DNA from: Lentzea jiangxiensis
Lineage (GTDB): Bacteria; Actinomycetota; Actinomycetes; Mycobacteriales; Pseudonocardiaceae
Assembly (NCBI RefSeq): GCF_900104175.1
Contig: NZ_FNIX01000001.1
Span: 310,001 to 374,000, forward strand
Reading direction: 5' to 3'
DNA length: 64,000 nt
The notes below the pieces were generated by a model that saw only the letters and a list, made by a program, of their open reading frames with translations, was not told the origin of the DNA and did no database searches. Numbering within the stretch: position 1 is the stretch's first letter; every line of letters starts with the position of its first letter. Positions 46,178-55,438 of this stretch are shown here, in pieces. Both the position numbers and the translations under genes were made by a program.

Positions 46178-46993
46178 GTGCTGATCCCTTGGGACGTTCC
46201 CCGGCCACAGCTCTCCGACGAAGTGCACCCCGCGCTCGCTGACGCCGCCCGTGCGGCGTCGGCGGCGTACGGGCGTGCCCGATCCCTGCACACGCGCCTC
46301 GAACTCCGCGAGGAAGTCGCGGACGGCGCCGACGGAACACCGACGATGCGCGTCGACCGCATCGTCGAGGACGCGATCCTGGAGTCCATCCACCGCAGTC
46401 GCGTGAACCTGCTGTCCGAGGAAGCCGGGTTCGTCGACAACGGCTCCTCGATCACCCTCGTGATCGATCCGGTCGACGGGTCCGCGAACGCCGCGTTCGG
46501 CGTCCCTCTCTCGTGCTTCGCCGGTGCGCTCGTGGAAGACGGCACGGCAAAAGAAGCCCTCACGACGTGGTTCGACACGGGCCGTGCGTGGCATGCGCGC
46601 GCAGGAGTGCCGACGTCGTTCCGCACCACCGGGCGCACGTCGCTCGACGGCGCGTCGGTGTGCCTGATGCGCCCCAAGAAGGGCACTCAGGACGCGTGGC
46701 TGCGCGTCGCGAACCGCGCCGACCGCATCCGGGTGCTGTGCACGACCTGCCTGGAGACCATGCTCGTCGCGGAAGGCACCGTGGACGCCTTCATCGATCC
46801 GGGCAGCGACACGCACCGGATCATGGACCTCGCGACGGCGCTGGTCACCGTGCCCGCGGCGGGCGGGGTGCTGGTCGACCTGCGCGGGCGGCCGTTCACG
46901 TTCGAACCCGACCTGACCCACCGGTGGTCAGGCGTGGCGGCAGCGACTCCTCAGCTGGCCGAGGAGCTGATCGCGACCGTGCTCGGGGGTTAG
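46178..46993 (+). CDS. inositol-monophosphatase-family phosphatase
   Basis: 271 residues from GTG 46178. Mg-dependent phosphatase motifs: LLSEEAG (metal Glu), VIDPVDGSANA (D-P-x-D-G-S) and HRIMDLATALVTVPAAGG near the end where family members have WD-x-A-A. The normal Trp-Asp at the last motif is replaced by Met-Asp (Asp kept). Could act on inositol phosphate, PAP or fructose-1,6-bisphosphate; not decidable. Its stop overlaps the convergent DUF1918 gene by 4 bases. Confidence 0.83.
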   Translation: MLIPWDVPRPQLSDEVHPALADAARAASAAYGRARSLHTRLELREEVADGADGTPTMRVDRIVEDAILESIHRSRVNLLSEEAGFVDNGSSITLVIDPVDGSANAAFGVPLSCFAGALVEDGTAKEALTTWFDTGRAWHARAGVPTSFRTTGRTSLDGASVCLMRPKKGTQDAWLRVANRADRIRVLCTTCLETMLVAEGTVDAFIDPGSDTHRIMDLATALVTVPAAGGVLVDLRGRPFTFEPDLTHRWSGVAAATPQLAEELIATVLGG

Positions 46994-47181
46994 ACCGACC
47001 CTCTCGGCTCGACGATGCAGTCGGGGCCGGGGAAGACCAGACCCTCGTGCCCGTCGTTGAAGCGGACGAGGTACGGCGGATGTCCGTCGTTCCCGCGCAC
47101 TTCGAGGATCTCGCCGAGGCGCTCCTCGAGGCCGATGGAACGGCTGTGGACGTGGAGCCTGTCACCCACTGTTGCTTGCAT
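46990..47181 (-). CDS. DUF1918 protein
   Basis: 63 residues from the ATG ending at 47181. SH3-like small barrel with the typical DUF1918 wording: MQATVGDRLHVHSR, RLGEILEVRGNDGHPPYLVRF, DGHEGLVFPGPDC. Function unknown; frequent in actinobacteria. Confidence 0.9.
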   Translation of the reverse strand: MQATVGDRLHVHSRSIGLEERLGEILEVRGNDGHPPYLVRFNDGHEGLVFPGPDCIVEPRGSV

Positions 47182-47277
47182 GGTGCTGCAACACCTCCGG
47201 TGTGCGGCGTGAGGCATGGCGCTGGATGCGTCAAAGCCTAGGCCGACACCGGAGACGCGCAACAGGGCCTCAAGGGC

Positions 47278-47625
47278 TCATCCGCCGCAGGCCGCGGAGA
47301 CCTTCGCGACGAGGTCGGCCTTCTGCTGCACCCAGTCCGCCGCGGAGTTGACGTTCTGCATGCCGTTGGCCGCTTCCTGGAGAGCCTTCTTCACCTGCTC
47401 GTCCGGTGCGGAGTTCGCGAGGGTCTCGAGCTCCTTCGCCTTGGCCTGGGTGTCCTCCAGCGCCTTCTGCGGGTCGCTCAGGTCCGGTGAGAACCCCACC
47501 AGCTGGACCGCGTCGGCGCACAGCTTCACCTTGTCCGCGGTGTTGCTGACGCCCTGGAGCGTGTCGCAGGCCGTCAGGCTGCCCAACGCGATGACGGCTG
47601 CTGCCAGCGTTCCAACTAGGCGCAT
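47278..47625 (-). CDS. small lipoprotein
   Basis: 115 residues. Signal peptide with lipobox LTAC (Cys20 lipidated), then a helical domain (QKALEDTQAKAKELETLANSA, VKKALQEAANGM) that can form a coiled coil, with a second Cys pair CADAV and AACGG near the ends. Similar helical lipoproteins occur across actinobacteria; function unknown. Confidence 0.8.
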   Translation of the reverse strand: MRLVGTLAAAVIALGSLTACDTLQGVSNTADKVKLCADAVQLVGFSPDLSDPQKALEDTQAKAKELETLANSAPDEQVKKALQEAANGMQNVNSAADWVQQKADLVAKVSAACGG

Positions 47626-47670
47626 TCGCTCTCCTTCTGCCCGAAGTGTCCGTTTGTGTTACCGATGACT

Positions 47671-48642
47671 CTACCGATGTGCGTCTTGGTCCAGTTGCCG
47701 TTGGTAGAGCTTCCGGATGACGTCGTCGATCTCCGGCTCCACGACGGCGAGGTCGTGGACCTCCACCTGCCGCACCACCTGGGTGATCAACTGCGCCGCC
47801 GTCGTCTCCGCTCTCCTGAACGTGAGGTGGTGTCGCAATCCGCCCGCCTCGCTGCGCACCGCCGTCACTCCTGGGACGTCCGGCGCCGGTCCCGGTTCCC
47901 GGAGGTCGATCACGAGCTCGCGCTCCGGGGTCACCTCGGCGCGCAGCTCGTCGAGCGGGCCGTCGGCGAGCACCCGGCCGTGGTCGATCACCATCAGCCG
48001 CGGGCAGAGGCGTTCGATGTCGTCCAGGTCGTGCGTGGTGAGCAGCAGAGTGGTGCCGCGGCGGGTGTTGATGTCCGCCAGGAACTCCCGGAGGCGTTCC
48101 TTGGACTCGAGGTCGAGGCCGATCGTCGGCTCGTCGAGCACCAGCAGCTCGGGTGCGTGCAGGAGAGCCGCGGTGATCTCGCCCCGCATCCGCTGGCCCA
48201 GCGAGAGCTGCCGCACCGGGGTGAGCAGCGTCTCCTGCAGGCCGAGCAGCTCGACGCACTCGTCGAGCCGCGTCCGGTAGTCCTGCGCCGGCACCCGGTA
48301 GATGGACCTGAGCAGGTCGAAGCTGTCCTGCAGCGGCAGGTCCCACCACAGCTGGCTGCGCTGGCCGAACACGACGCCGATGCGGCGCGCGAGATCGCGC
48401 CGCTGCCTCGACGGGTCGACACCGCCGACCCTGAGGTGACCGCTGGTCGGCACGAGGATCCCGGTCAGCATCTTGATCGTCGTGGACTTGCCCGCGCCGT
48501 TCGGCCCGACGTACCCGACCGCCTCACCGGCCCGCACGTCGAACGTGACGCCGTCGACCGCCGTGACGGTCTTGTGGTTGCGCCGCAAGCCCTTCGACGT
48601 GGCGATCCTGAACTCCCTGCGGAGCTCCCTGACCTCGATCAT
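47671..48642 (-). CDS. ABC-2 exporter ATP-binding protein
   Basis: 323 residues from the ATG ending at 48642. Walker A GPNGAGKST, Q-loop VFGQRSQLWW, signature LSLGQRMRGE, Walker B LLVLDEPTIGLD, and the His switch TTHD. The VFGQRSQLWWDLP wording and extra C-terminal domain are typical of the subgroup paired with DUF990-like permeases (viologen/antibiotic exporter type). Overlaps the upstream permease by ATGA; three genes form one exporter operon. Confidence 0.95.
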   Translation of the reverse strand: MIEVRELRREFRIATSKGLRRNHKTVTAVDGVTFDVRAGEAVGYVGPNGAGKSTTIKMLTGILVPTSGHLRVGGVDPSRQRRDLARRIGVVFGQRSQLWWDLPLQDSFDLLRSIYRVPAQDYRTRLDECVELLGLQETLLTPVRQLSLGQRMRGEITAALLHAPELLVLDEPTIGLDLESKERLREFLADINTRRGTTLLLTTHDLDDIERLCPRLMVIDHGRVLADGPLDELRAEVTPERELVIDLREPGPAPDVPGVTAVRSEAGGLRHHLTFRRAETTAAQLITQVVRQVEVHDLAVVEPEIDDVIRKLYQRQLDQDAHR

Positions 48643-49436
48643 GATCCCGTCCCCCGGTAGTGCCTGACCGCGAACCGCCACACCAGCGCGGCGACCCCCG
48701 CCGCGAGCGCCGCGACGAGCGGTGACGTCCAGCCGACCCAGCCGGGAAGGCCGAGCGGGTCCTGCTTCCCGAGCAGCGCGAGGCTCGGGTAGTACGCGAC
48801 GAACGCCCCCGGCACGATGAACGCCATCACCCACCGCAGCGGGGCGGAGTAGACGTTGACCGGGTACGAGGTGAAGGCGCCGCTGCCGTAGGTGAAGGCG
48901 TTGGCGAACTCGCGGCCCTCCACGATCCAGAAGCACACCGAGCACGTCACCACCCAGATCGCGCTGAAGATCACCGCACCGGCCAGCGGTGTGGCGATGG
49001 CCAGCGCGACCTTCGCCGGTGTCCAGACGACGCTGACCTGCGCCAGCGCGTAGACCATCACGGCGAGCGCGCCGGCGATGCGCCCGATCCTGCGCAGGCG
49101 GACGTCCGACACCATGATCTGCGGCAACGTCCCGAGCGGCCTCAGCAGCAGCACGTCGAAGGTGCCGGCGCGGATGTACGTCGGCAGGTTGTCGAGCTGC
49201 CCGGCGAAGAGGTCGGCGATGCCGAACGCGATGCCCGCGAACGCGTACATCAGCAGCACTTCTTCTTTGGAGAACCCACCGAGCGCGTTGACGTGGCTGA
49301 ACAGCACGAGGATGACGACCAGCTCGACCCATTGCGCCAGCGCCTGCGTGGCGAGGTCGAGCGCGAACGACGCGCGGTAGGACATCTGGCTTCTCAGCCG
49401 TGCGCCGATGAGCCTCGGGTAGACGGTGTCAGCCAC
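48639..49436 (-). CDS. ABC-2 exporter permease (second)
   Basis: 265 residues, six membrane helices, DUF990/ABC-2-like permease. Typical wording: FFSKEEVLLMYAFAGIAFGIADLF region and RAGTFDVLLLRPLGTLPQI, plus the final YPSLALLGKQDPLGLP. Overlaps neighbours on both sides (8 bases upstream, 4 downstream), so it is stoichiometrically coupled with the first permease as a heterodimer. Confidence 0.92.
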   Translation of the reverse strand: MADTVYPRLIGARLRSQMSYRASFALDLATQALAQWVELVVILVLFSHVNALGGFSKEEVLLMYAFAGIAFGIADLFAGQLDNLPTYIRAGTFDVLLLRPLGTLPQIMVSDVRLRRIGRIAGALAVMVYALAQVSVVWTPAKVALAIATPLAGAVIFSAIWVVTCSVCFWIVEGREFANAFTYGSGAFTSYPVNVYSAPLRWVMAFIVPGAFVAYYPSLALLGKQDPLGLPGWVGWTSPLVAALAAGVAALVWRFAVRHYRGTGS

Positions 49437-50214
49437 CCTGGACCACCACCTTGCGCACCGCGCGCTGCAGGACCAGGTGACCGGCCCCGAGCAGCGCCAC
49501 GGCCCAGAACAGCTGGTGCAGAAGGACTCCCGTCACGTCGCCGTGCCCGAGGAACACGTCGATCGGCGCCTGCATCAACGCCGGGAACGGGGTCAGCCAC
49601 AGCACGTCCCGAGCCCACCCGGGGAAGAACGAGACCGGCACGGTGAGCCCGCACAGCAGGCCGGACGTGACGTTCCAGAACCCGTACAGCCCCCGGTTGT
49701 CCAGCAGCCAGAACGCGCTGGCGTCGACCAGGAACCGGCACGCGAAGCTGACCACCAGCGCGAGCACCGCGCTGACCAGGAACAGCGGCCACTGCGCGGA
49801 GCTCGCCGGGAACTGGAACGGGAACAGCAGCACGCCGAACACCATCGGCGGCGCGAGCCTGGTCAGGAACGCGAAACCGCCGCGGCCGAGGTCCTGCGCG
49901 AGCATGGCGCTCTGCAGGTGCCAGGGCCGGTACAGGTCGACGACGACGTCACCGGATCGCACGCGCTCGGCGAGCTCGTTGGTCCCCCACAGCAGGACGA
50001 ACCCGAGCAGCCCCTGCCCGATCCAGACGTACGTGTTGGTTGCAGCGATGTCGTAGTCCGCGATCTCGCCGTCCGCCGCCTCGAGCGCGGCGGCGAGGAT
50101 GGCGACCCGCAGCATGCCGAAGACCACGTTCGCGGTCATCCCGGCCAGCATCGCTTGTCGGTAGGTCGAGTACCTTCGGAATCCGGCAATGATCAAATCG
50201 GCGTGAACACGCAC
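49429..50214 (-). CDS. ABC-2 exporter permease (first)
   Basis: 261 residues, six membrane helices, DUF990-type partner: YRQAMLAGMTANVVFGMLRVAIL, RVRSGDVVVDLYRPWHLQ and FFPGWARDVLWLTPFPALMQAPIDVFLG. First gene of the three-gene exporter operon. Substrate unknown. Confidence 0.92.
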   Translation of the reverse strand: MRVHADLIIAGFRRYSTYRQAMLAGMTANVVFGMLRVAILAAALEAADGEIADYDIAATNTYVWIGQGLLGFVLLWGTNELAERVRSGDVVVDLYRPWHLQSAMLAQDLGRGGFAFLTRLAPPMVFGVLLFPFQFPASSAQWPLFLVSAVLALVVSFACRFLVDASAFWLLDNRGLYGFWNVTSGLLCGLTVPVSFFPGWARDVLWLTPFPALMQAPIDVFLGHGDVTGVLLHQLFWAVALLGAGHLVLQRAVRKVVVQGG

Positions 50215-50250
50215 GTCGGTCTACGTTAGTGACCGTCGCAAGTGGATTTC

Positions 50251-51627
50251 TCAGCTGCCGAACGCGCTGGTGACCACCTCGCCCGCACCCGGCTCCGCGC
50301 CGAGGCACAGGAAGTAGTTGCGGGTGCCGTCCTTGAACCCGACCGCGGCCATCTCCCAGCCGGTGGTGTCGACGGTCGGCCTCGTGCTCGCCTTCATCAA
50401 CGCGGGCGTGCAGACGTCCTTGACCTCGGCCGAGGCCAGCAGCTCGTCGGAGTCGACCGCCGGGATGTCCCCGGACAGCCAGCCGCCGCCGAACGCCTCC
50501 CAGTAGTGCTCGTTCGCGCAGCTGCCGACCTTGCGCGCGACGGCGGGCATTCCACCGATGGTGGTGATGCCGCGGAAGCAGGTCGACTGGTCCACGCAGA
50601 ACCCGGCATCGCACTTCTTGAGGAACGGCGGGATGTCCTCCGCACCGCCCGGCTGCGTCGTCGACGGTCCGGCGCCCTGGGCGGTCTTCTGGTCCCGGCC
50701 TCCGAAGGGGTTCCAGATGAGCACGCCCGCCACGACCACGGCGACGAGCCCCGCGGCCGCCGCGACCAGGGGCCACGGCCTGCGCCCCGGCGGGGGAGGA
50801 ACCGGCACGGTGGGCAGCCGCATCGGGTCGACCAGCTCGTCGCGGAGCTGCGCCGCGCTCGGCGTGCGCAGGTTCGCGTCCGGGTGCAACGCCCGCGCCA
50901 TTGCCTCGTGCAGCGCGGCCGGCACCCCCGGCACCGCGGGCACCGGCCGGCGCAGGACCTCGCCGAGCTGGTCGAAGCTCGTGATCGGCCACGGCACCGG
51001 CCGCGGCGGCTTGCCCGCGAGCAGCGTGTAGAGCGTGGCGGCGAGCGAGTACACGTCGGCCTGCGGCGTCGGCTCGGCCATCGCGAACGCCTCGGGCGGC
51101 GCGTAGCTGGGGCTCAGGGCGTCCCGCGTGACCGTGCTGCCGCCCTGCGCGTCCAGCAGCGCCGCGAGCCCGAAGTCGGCCAGCTTCGGCGTGCCGTAGC
51201 GGTCGACGAGGATGTTGGCGGGCTTGATGTCCCGGTGCAGCACGCCTTCCGCGTGCGCCGCCGCCAGCGCGTCCGCGAGCTTGATGCCGAGGTCGCGGAC
51301 CCGCTCGGGAGGCAACGGCCCGCGCGCGTCGAGCTGGTCGGCGAGCGACCCGCCGGTGCACAGCTCCATGACGATGTACGGCGTGCCGTGACCGGTGATG
51401 TTCGCGTCGTGCACCCCGACGACGTGCGGGTGGCCCGACAGCTTGGCCGCCGCCTGCGCCTCGCGCAGGAACCGCCTGCGGTCGCGCTCGTCGACGAGCA
51501 CCCGGTTGTCGATCTTGACGGCGACGTCACGACCGAGCTGCGCCTGGTGGGCCGTGTAGACGGTGGCGAATCCGCCCGCTCCCAGAGGTCTCAGCTCCGT
51601 CAGGCCGGGGATGTGGGGTGCGGTCAC
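50251..51627 (-). CDS. membrane Ser/Thr protein kinase
   Basis: 458 residues from the GTG ending at 51627. Kinase domain with LGAGGFATVY, Lys38 in DVAVK, HRDIKPANILV and LADFGLAALL; Pro-rich linker; membrane segment PWPLVAAAAGLVAVVVAGVLIW; and an outer domain of about 125 residues with five or more cysteines (KKCDAGFCVDQSTCFRG) suggesting disulfides. It belongs to a different subgroup from the two kinases at the left end. No PASTA repeats. Confidence 0.93.
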   Translation of the reverse strand: MTAPHIPGLTELRPLGAGGFATVYTAHQAQLGRDVAVKIDNRVLVDERDRRRFLREAQAAAKLSGHPHVVGVHDANITGHGTPYIVMELCTGGSLADQLDARGPLPPERVRDLGIKLADALAAAHAEGVLHRDIKPANILVDRYGTPKLADFGLAALLDAQGGSTVTRDALSPSYAPPEAFAMAEPTPQADVYSLAATLYTLLAGKPPRPVPWPITSFDQLGEVLRRPVPAVPGVPAALHEAMARALHPDANLRTPSAAQLRDELVDPMRLPTVPVPPPPGRRPWPLVAAAAGLVAVVVAGVLIWNPFGGRDQKTAQGAGPSTTQPGGAEDIPPFLKKCDAGFCVDQSTCFRGITTIGGMPAVARKVGSCANEHYWEAFGGGWLSGDIPAVDSDELLASAEVKDVCTPALMKASTRPTVDTTGWEMAAVGFKDGTRNYFLCLGAEPGAGEVVTSAFGS

Positions 51628-51666
51628 GCGCGGCAGCCTAACTCCGCACCCCGACAACCCCGGCGG

Positions 51667-52590
51667 TTAGACCGTGCAGCTCAACGCACCACTGCGCAGG
51701 GCGTGACCGCTCGTGTTGTCGTCGTCCGCCCAGAGCACGACCTTCTTGCCGTTGACGCAGCTTGGCGAGATGGCAAAGCCTTCGAGGTTCACGTTCGGCA
51801 GCCTGGAAGGCCGGTCGTACGTCGCCGTCACCTCGAACTCGCCGTCGACGACTGCGAGAGTCGTGGCCCTGCCGCTGCAGTGGTTGTCGCACGTGGCCCA
51901 GAGCCGCGTCCCCTCCCACTCCAGGTCCATCACCCGCGCCTGCCCGCCGGCGAACTCCGAGACGAGCTCGGCGCCGCCGTCCCGCAGCGCGTAGAGGAAG
52001 ATCCCGCCGGTCGCCTCCAGCCCGATCGCGAACAACCCCGTCCCGTGCGAGGGGTAGTCGGCCGGGTCGTAGAGCTTCCCGGTGTCGTCCCTGAACTCCT
52101 GCGCAGTCAGGTAGGAGTCCGGGATCCACGAGATCGCCTCGGGCCCGTCGTTGGGATCCACCGGCGGCATGCCCGGCAGCCCCCACTCGGCCACCGTGCC
52201 GCTGCCGACCTCCAACACCACCGGCGAGCTCACGTCACCGTTGTCGTTGTCCCGTTCTGTGACGACGAACAACCCCTCCGGCGTGCTGACGACACCCTCC
52301 GCGTCGGGATCGCCCTGCCCGTCCGCGAAGCGCAACGACCGCTCCCGGTCCACCTCCCACGTGCCACCGCTGCCCGGTACGAGGCGGTAGAGCGTGGACG
52401 GCCCGTTCTTCACCGCCCACACCACCCCGGAACTCTCGAACGACAACCCGCTTAGGTTCCCGCCGAACACGTTCGTGCCGTCAGCGGCCCTGGTCGCCGA
52501 GTCACCGGGCCACGTCGTGGCGGCCTCCACCGGACCGCTCGCCACAGCGAGCACGACGACCGTGAACACGCCAATCGCCTTGATGCGCAA
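51667..52590 (-). CDS. secreted beta-propeller-like protein
   Basis: 307 residues from the TTG ending at 52590, preceded by GAAGGGG; this start gives a clean signal peptide (MRIKAIGVFTVVVLAVASG, cleavage near VEA-AT). The mature part has repeated strand patterns (NLSGLSFESSGVVWAV, DPDAEGVVSTPEGLFVVTER, ARVMDLEWEGTRLWATCD, NLEGFAISPSCVNGKKVVLWADDD) like SdiA-regulated/esterase-like phytase propellers. Cys pairs CDNHC and C near the end may bridge. Enzyme activity is not evident. Confidence 0.78.
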   Translation of the reverse strand: MRIKAIGVFTVVVLAVASGPVEAATTWPGDSATRAADGTNVFGGNLSGLSFESSGVVWAVKNGPSTLYRLVPGSGGTWEVDRERSLRFADGQGDPDAEGVVSTPEGLFVVTERDNDNGDVSSPVVLEVGSGTVAEWGLPGMPPVDPNDGPEAISWIPDSYLTAQEFRDDTGKLYDPADYPSHGTGLFAIGLEATGGIFLYALRDGGAELVSEFAGGQARVMDLEWEGTRLWATCDNHCSGRATTLAVVDGEFEVTATYDRPSRLPNVNLEGFAISPSCVNGKKVVLWADDDNTSGHALRSGALSCTV

Positions 52591-52674
52591 CGCAGACGCC
52601 CCTTCTCCCACGGGGGTGGTACCCCGTATGAGCAGGCGGCGTGCATCCAGTGCACCAGAGCGCGACCGGCAGGG

Positions 52675-53241
52675 CTACTTCTTGGCGGCGGCCTTCGCGG
52701 CCTTCTTGAAGTCGCGCACCTCGAGCAGCGACTTCTGGTCCGTCACGTCAGCCACGCTACGACGGCTTCCGTCCTCGCCGTAGTGCCCGGCCGCCTCCCG
52801 CCACCCGGCAGGCGTGACGCCGAACTGCTTGCCCAGAAGGGCGAGGAAGATCCGGGCCTTCTGGTCCCCGAACCCCGGCAACGCCTTGAGCCGCTTGAAC
52901 ACCGCGGTCCCGTTCCCGTCCGCCCAGATCCGCGCGACGTCCCCGTCGTAGGTCTCGACGACGAACCGCGACAGCGCCTGCACCCGCTTGGCCATGGAAC
53001 CGGGGAACCGGTGCACGGCGGGCGGCGTGGCCATGACGGCGGCGAACTCCTCGGGGCCGGCCTCGGCGATGCGGTGCACGTCCAGGCCGCCCATGCGGTC
53101 GGCGAGGACCTTGGGGCCGGAGAACGCCTTCTCCATCGGGATCTGTTGATCGAGCATCATGCCGAGGAGCAGGGCGAACATGTCCGACGCGAGGAGTGCG
53201 TCCGCTTCGGGGTTCTGCGCTAGGCACACCGTGCGGGTCAT
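52675..53241 (-). CDS. HhH-GPD base-excision glycosylase-like protein
   Basis: 188 residues from the ATG ending at 53241. Helix-hairpin-helix core: MLLDQQIPMEKAFSGP early helices, LKALPGFGDQKARIFLALLGKQFG as the HhH (GFG-D-x-K) and the following conserved region. It lacks the C-terminal Fe-S cluster of Nth/MutY and is shorter than AlkA. Typical of the small HhH-GPD proteins of actinobacteria annotated as DNA glycosylases; substrate unknown. Lys-rich C-terminus. Confidence 0.85.
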   Translation of the reverse strand: MTRTVCLAQNPEADALLASDMFALLLGMMLDQQIPMEKAFSGPKVLADRMGGLDVHRIAEAGPEEFAAVMATPPAVHRFPGSMAKRVQALSRFVVETYDGDVARIWADGNGTAVFKRLKALPGFGDQKARIFLALLGKQFGVTPAGWREAAGHYGEDGSRRSVADVTDQKSLLEVRDFKKAAKAAAKK

Positions 53242-53356
53242 GGCGAAATCCTCGCACGCGGTCCGGCGCGGTGCTCCGCCGAACCGGAACGGACGGCCGA
53301 AAGCCCGTCCGGGCGAAATTTTCGGATCGTCGGACGGGCTCGTGTGGAAATGGCGG

Positions 53357-53388
53357 ATGGCCGCCCGCGGAAATGCGCGGGCGGCCAT
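53357..53388 (-). terminator. terminator after the lectin gene
   Basis: ATGGCCGCCCGCG (53357-53369), loop of 6, CGCGGGCGGCCAT (53376-53388): perfect 13-bp stem 20 bases past the stop of the minus-strand lectin gene. Confidence 0.8.
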
Positions 53389-53408
53389 TTCAGGTGTACT
53401 TCAGATGA

Positions 53409-54053
53409 TTAGATCCACTTGTAGAGCGAGAACAGCTGGTTCGGGTTGCCGTGGCAGTCCCACTGCAGGAAACCGGTGCCGTTGGCGATGCCGCCGTTGT
53501 CCGTGTCGAGGCACTTGCCGGTGGCGCGGTTCTTGAACAGGATCGGGCCGTCGTAGGTGGCCGGGTCCGCGCCGGTGGGCAGGACGACCTCCCACTGCTG
53601 GTTCGGGCCGTTGTGGCAGTTCCACTGGATCACGTGGGCGCCGTTGGCCGCCGAGCCGCTGGCCAGGTCGAGGCACTTGCCGGAGTTGGCGTTGATGAAC
53701 ATCGCCGTGCCGTACTGGGTGCCCGTGCCGGCGACCCAGATGGGCGCCCACTTCTGGTTGTTCGTGCCGTAGCAGTCGAACAGGATGGCGCGGGCGCCGT
53801 TGTCCACGGAGTTCCACGCGATGTCGGCGCAGCGGTCGACGCTCGCGCCGTAGTTGACGTCCGTCGTCTTCGGGATGATGGCGGTCCAGATGGCCTCGCC
53901 GACGGCGGCGGCCTTGGCCTGCGCCTGCGTGCCCACGTTCGGCAGGTCGTACGGCTCGAACTTCGGCGCGGCCGAGGAGGGCGCGACCGCGATCGACATC
54001 AGGGCGGCGGCGGCCGCGACGGCAACAGAAACTCTGCGAATGACGTTCTTCAC
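53409..54053 (-). CDS. secreted ricin-type (R-type) lectin
   Basis: 214 residues from the GTG ending at 54053, with a signal peptide (ALMSIAVAPSSA). The mature protein is an R-type beta-trefoil: repeats ending in QxW/F (NNQKWAP, PNQQWEV, PNQLFSL) and the sugar-site pattern GKCLDLASGSAANGA and GKCLDTDNGGIANGT. It probably binds polysaccharide outside the cell. No catalytic domain is attached, unlike many secreted glycosidases with this module. Confidence 0.9.
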   Translation of the reverse strand: MKNVIRRVSVAVAAAAALMSIAVAPSSAAPKFEPYDLPNVGTQAQAKAAAVGEAIWTAIIPKTTDVNYGASVDRCADIAWNSVDNGARAILFDCYGTNNQKWAPIWVAGTGTQYGTAMFINANSGKCLDLASGSAANGAHVIQWNCHNGPNQQWEVVLPTGADPATYDGPILFKNRATGKCLDTDNGGIANGTGFLQWDCHGNPNQLFSLYKWI

Positions 54054-54219
54054 GTGAAGTCCCCCATGATTGCGTGACCGAAAAAAGTCCATGGGAGGGC
54101 GTCCCCCGACGCTCATGCTCTTGCTCCCCCAGGAACAACGATAATCTTTCAGGCCGCAAGTCGCCCGTCAAGAGCCTTTTCGACTCGATTCGACCGCAAT
54201 TCGTGGGGGGCGAAACGAG

Positions 54220-55332
54220 TCACGCGCCGGCCACGCGCACTTCGGAGACGACTTGGCGCACCAGGGCGCGCAACGCCTCGCGGTCGACCGTGGCCGGGTC
54301 GTCGGCCAGCCAGTCGCCGATTTCGCGCACGAACTGCTCCGGCGTCATCGGCGGCACGTCGAAGTCGAGGTCGTCGTCGCACGTGACCTCGCCGGCGCGG
54401 CTCGGGTAGACGATCACGGCGCCGCGGATCTCGAGCCACGGCAGGAGCTCGGCGAAGCGGTCGATGCTGTCGAGGAGTTGGGAGGCGCCGCCGCGGAACG
54501 GGTGGCCGTTGCGCCAGAGCTCGCCGTCCTCGTCGCAGTAGTAGTGGCCGGGCAGCCACGACTTCGACTCGATCAGGACGAGGCGGCGTCCGCACAGCAG
54601 GGCGTGGTCGACGTCGGCGAACACCGAGCCGGGCCAGGAGAGGCCGTGGAAGATGCGCACGCCCGGTAGTTGCGTCAGGTACTCCGTGAGCAGGCCGGCG
54701 GTCAGCCGTTCGCGTCTGTTTTCACCCGGACGGCCGAAGATGGTGTTCCCGTCGTACTCCCCGGCGAACGCCCGTTCGACCCTGGCGAGGGCCAGGTAGC
54801 GGCGTGCCAACCGGAATGCCCCGTAACCGGCGGCCGCGACCAGGGGTAGCCAGATGGCCAGCAGGAGCGGTGACAGGGTCATCGTCAACGGGATCAGCAG
54901 GACGAGCCACCCGCCGATCGCGGCGGCGGCGGGGGCGTGCCCGAGGCCCGTGGCGGGCACGTAGCGGACCCGCTGGCCGAGGTCGATGCGGTGCCACCAG
55001 TCCATCGAACCGAGGTCGACGCGGGGGCGTGGCGCCGTGTAGTTCGGGTCGTCGCCGAAGTCGCGCAGCCGGCCCGTGTGACCTGTTCGGCGAGGTCGCG
55101 GGCGTGCGGGTGGGCGGACCGGGGGCGGTGGCGCGGCGGGGCGGTCGTAGTCGGCGCGCCGGACCGGGTCCTTGAGCGTCTCGTAGGCCTCCTGGAGCAG
55201 GCGGAAGCCGCCGGACGTCCCACCCGCGTCGGGGTGCATGACCTTGGCGAGCGAGCGGTAAGCCGACTTGATCTCCGAGGCGCTGGCGCCCCGGGTCACA
55301 CCGAGCAACTCGTAGTAGTCGATCCCTGGCAC
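54220..55332 (-). CDS. J-domain protein with membrane hairpin and NERD nuclease domain
   Basis: 370 residues. N-terminal J domain with DYYELLGVTRGASASEIKSAYR and the HPD motif (VMHPDAGG), which stimulates Hsp70 ATPase; a Pro/Arg linker; two membrane helices (AAAIGGWLVLLIPLTMTLS, LLLAIWLPLVAAAGYGAF); and a C-terminal NERD domain (RIFHGLSWPGSVFADVDHALLCGRRLVLIESKSW) with the D...E-x-K nuclease-like signature. J-domain plus NERD in one membrane protein is unusual. Confidence 0.85.
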   Translation of the reverse strand: MPGIDYYELLGVTRGASASEIKSAYRSLAKVMHPDAGGTSGGFRLLQEAYETLKDPVRRADYDRPAAPPPPVRPPARPRPRRTGHTGRLRDFGDDPNYTAPRPRVDLGSMDWWHRIDLGQRVRYVPATGLGHAPAAAAIGGWLVLLIPLTMTLSPLLLAIWLPLVAAAGYGAFRLARRYLALARVERAFAGEYDGNTIFGRPGENRRERLTAGLLTEYLTQLPGVRIFHGLSWPGSVFADVDHALLCGRRLVLIESKSWLPGHYYCDEDGELWRNGHPFRGGASQLLDSIDRFAELLPWLEIRGAVIVYPSRAGEVTCDDDLDFDVPPMTPEQFVREIGDWLADDPATVDREALRALVRQVVSEVRVAGA

Positions 55333-55438
55333 GACACCGTCCAGTCCGAGGTTGGTCCGTGAACCTTATTGGGTCCAACACTTTCGCCGGGCATACGGCC
55401 CGCACTCCGCCGTCTAGTGTGGGTGTCGCGGTGGCGAT

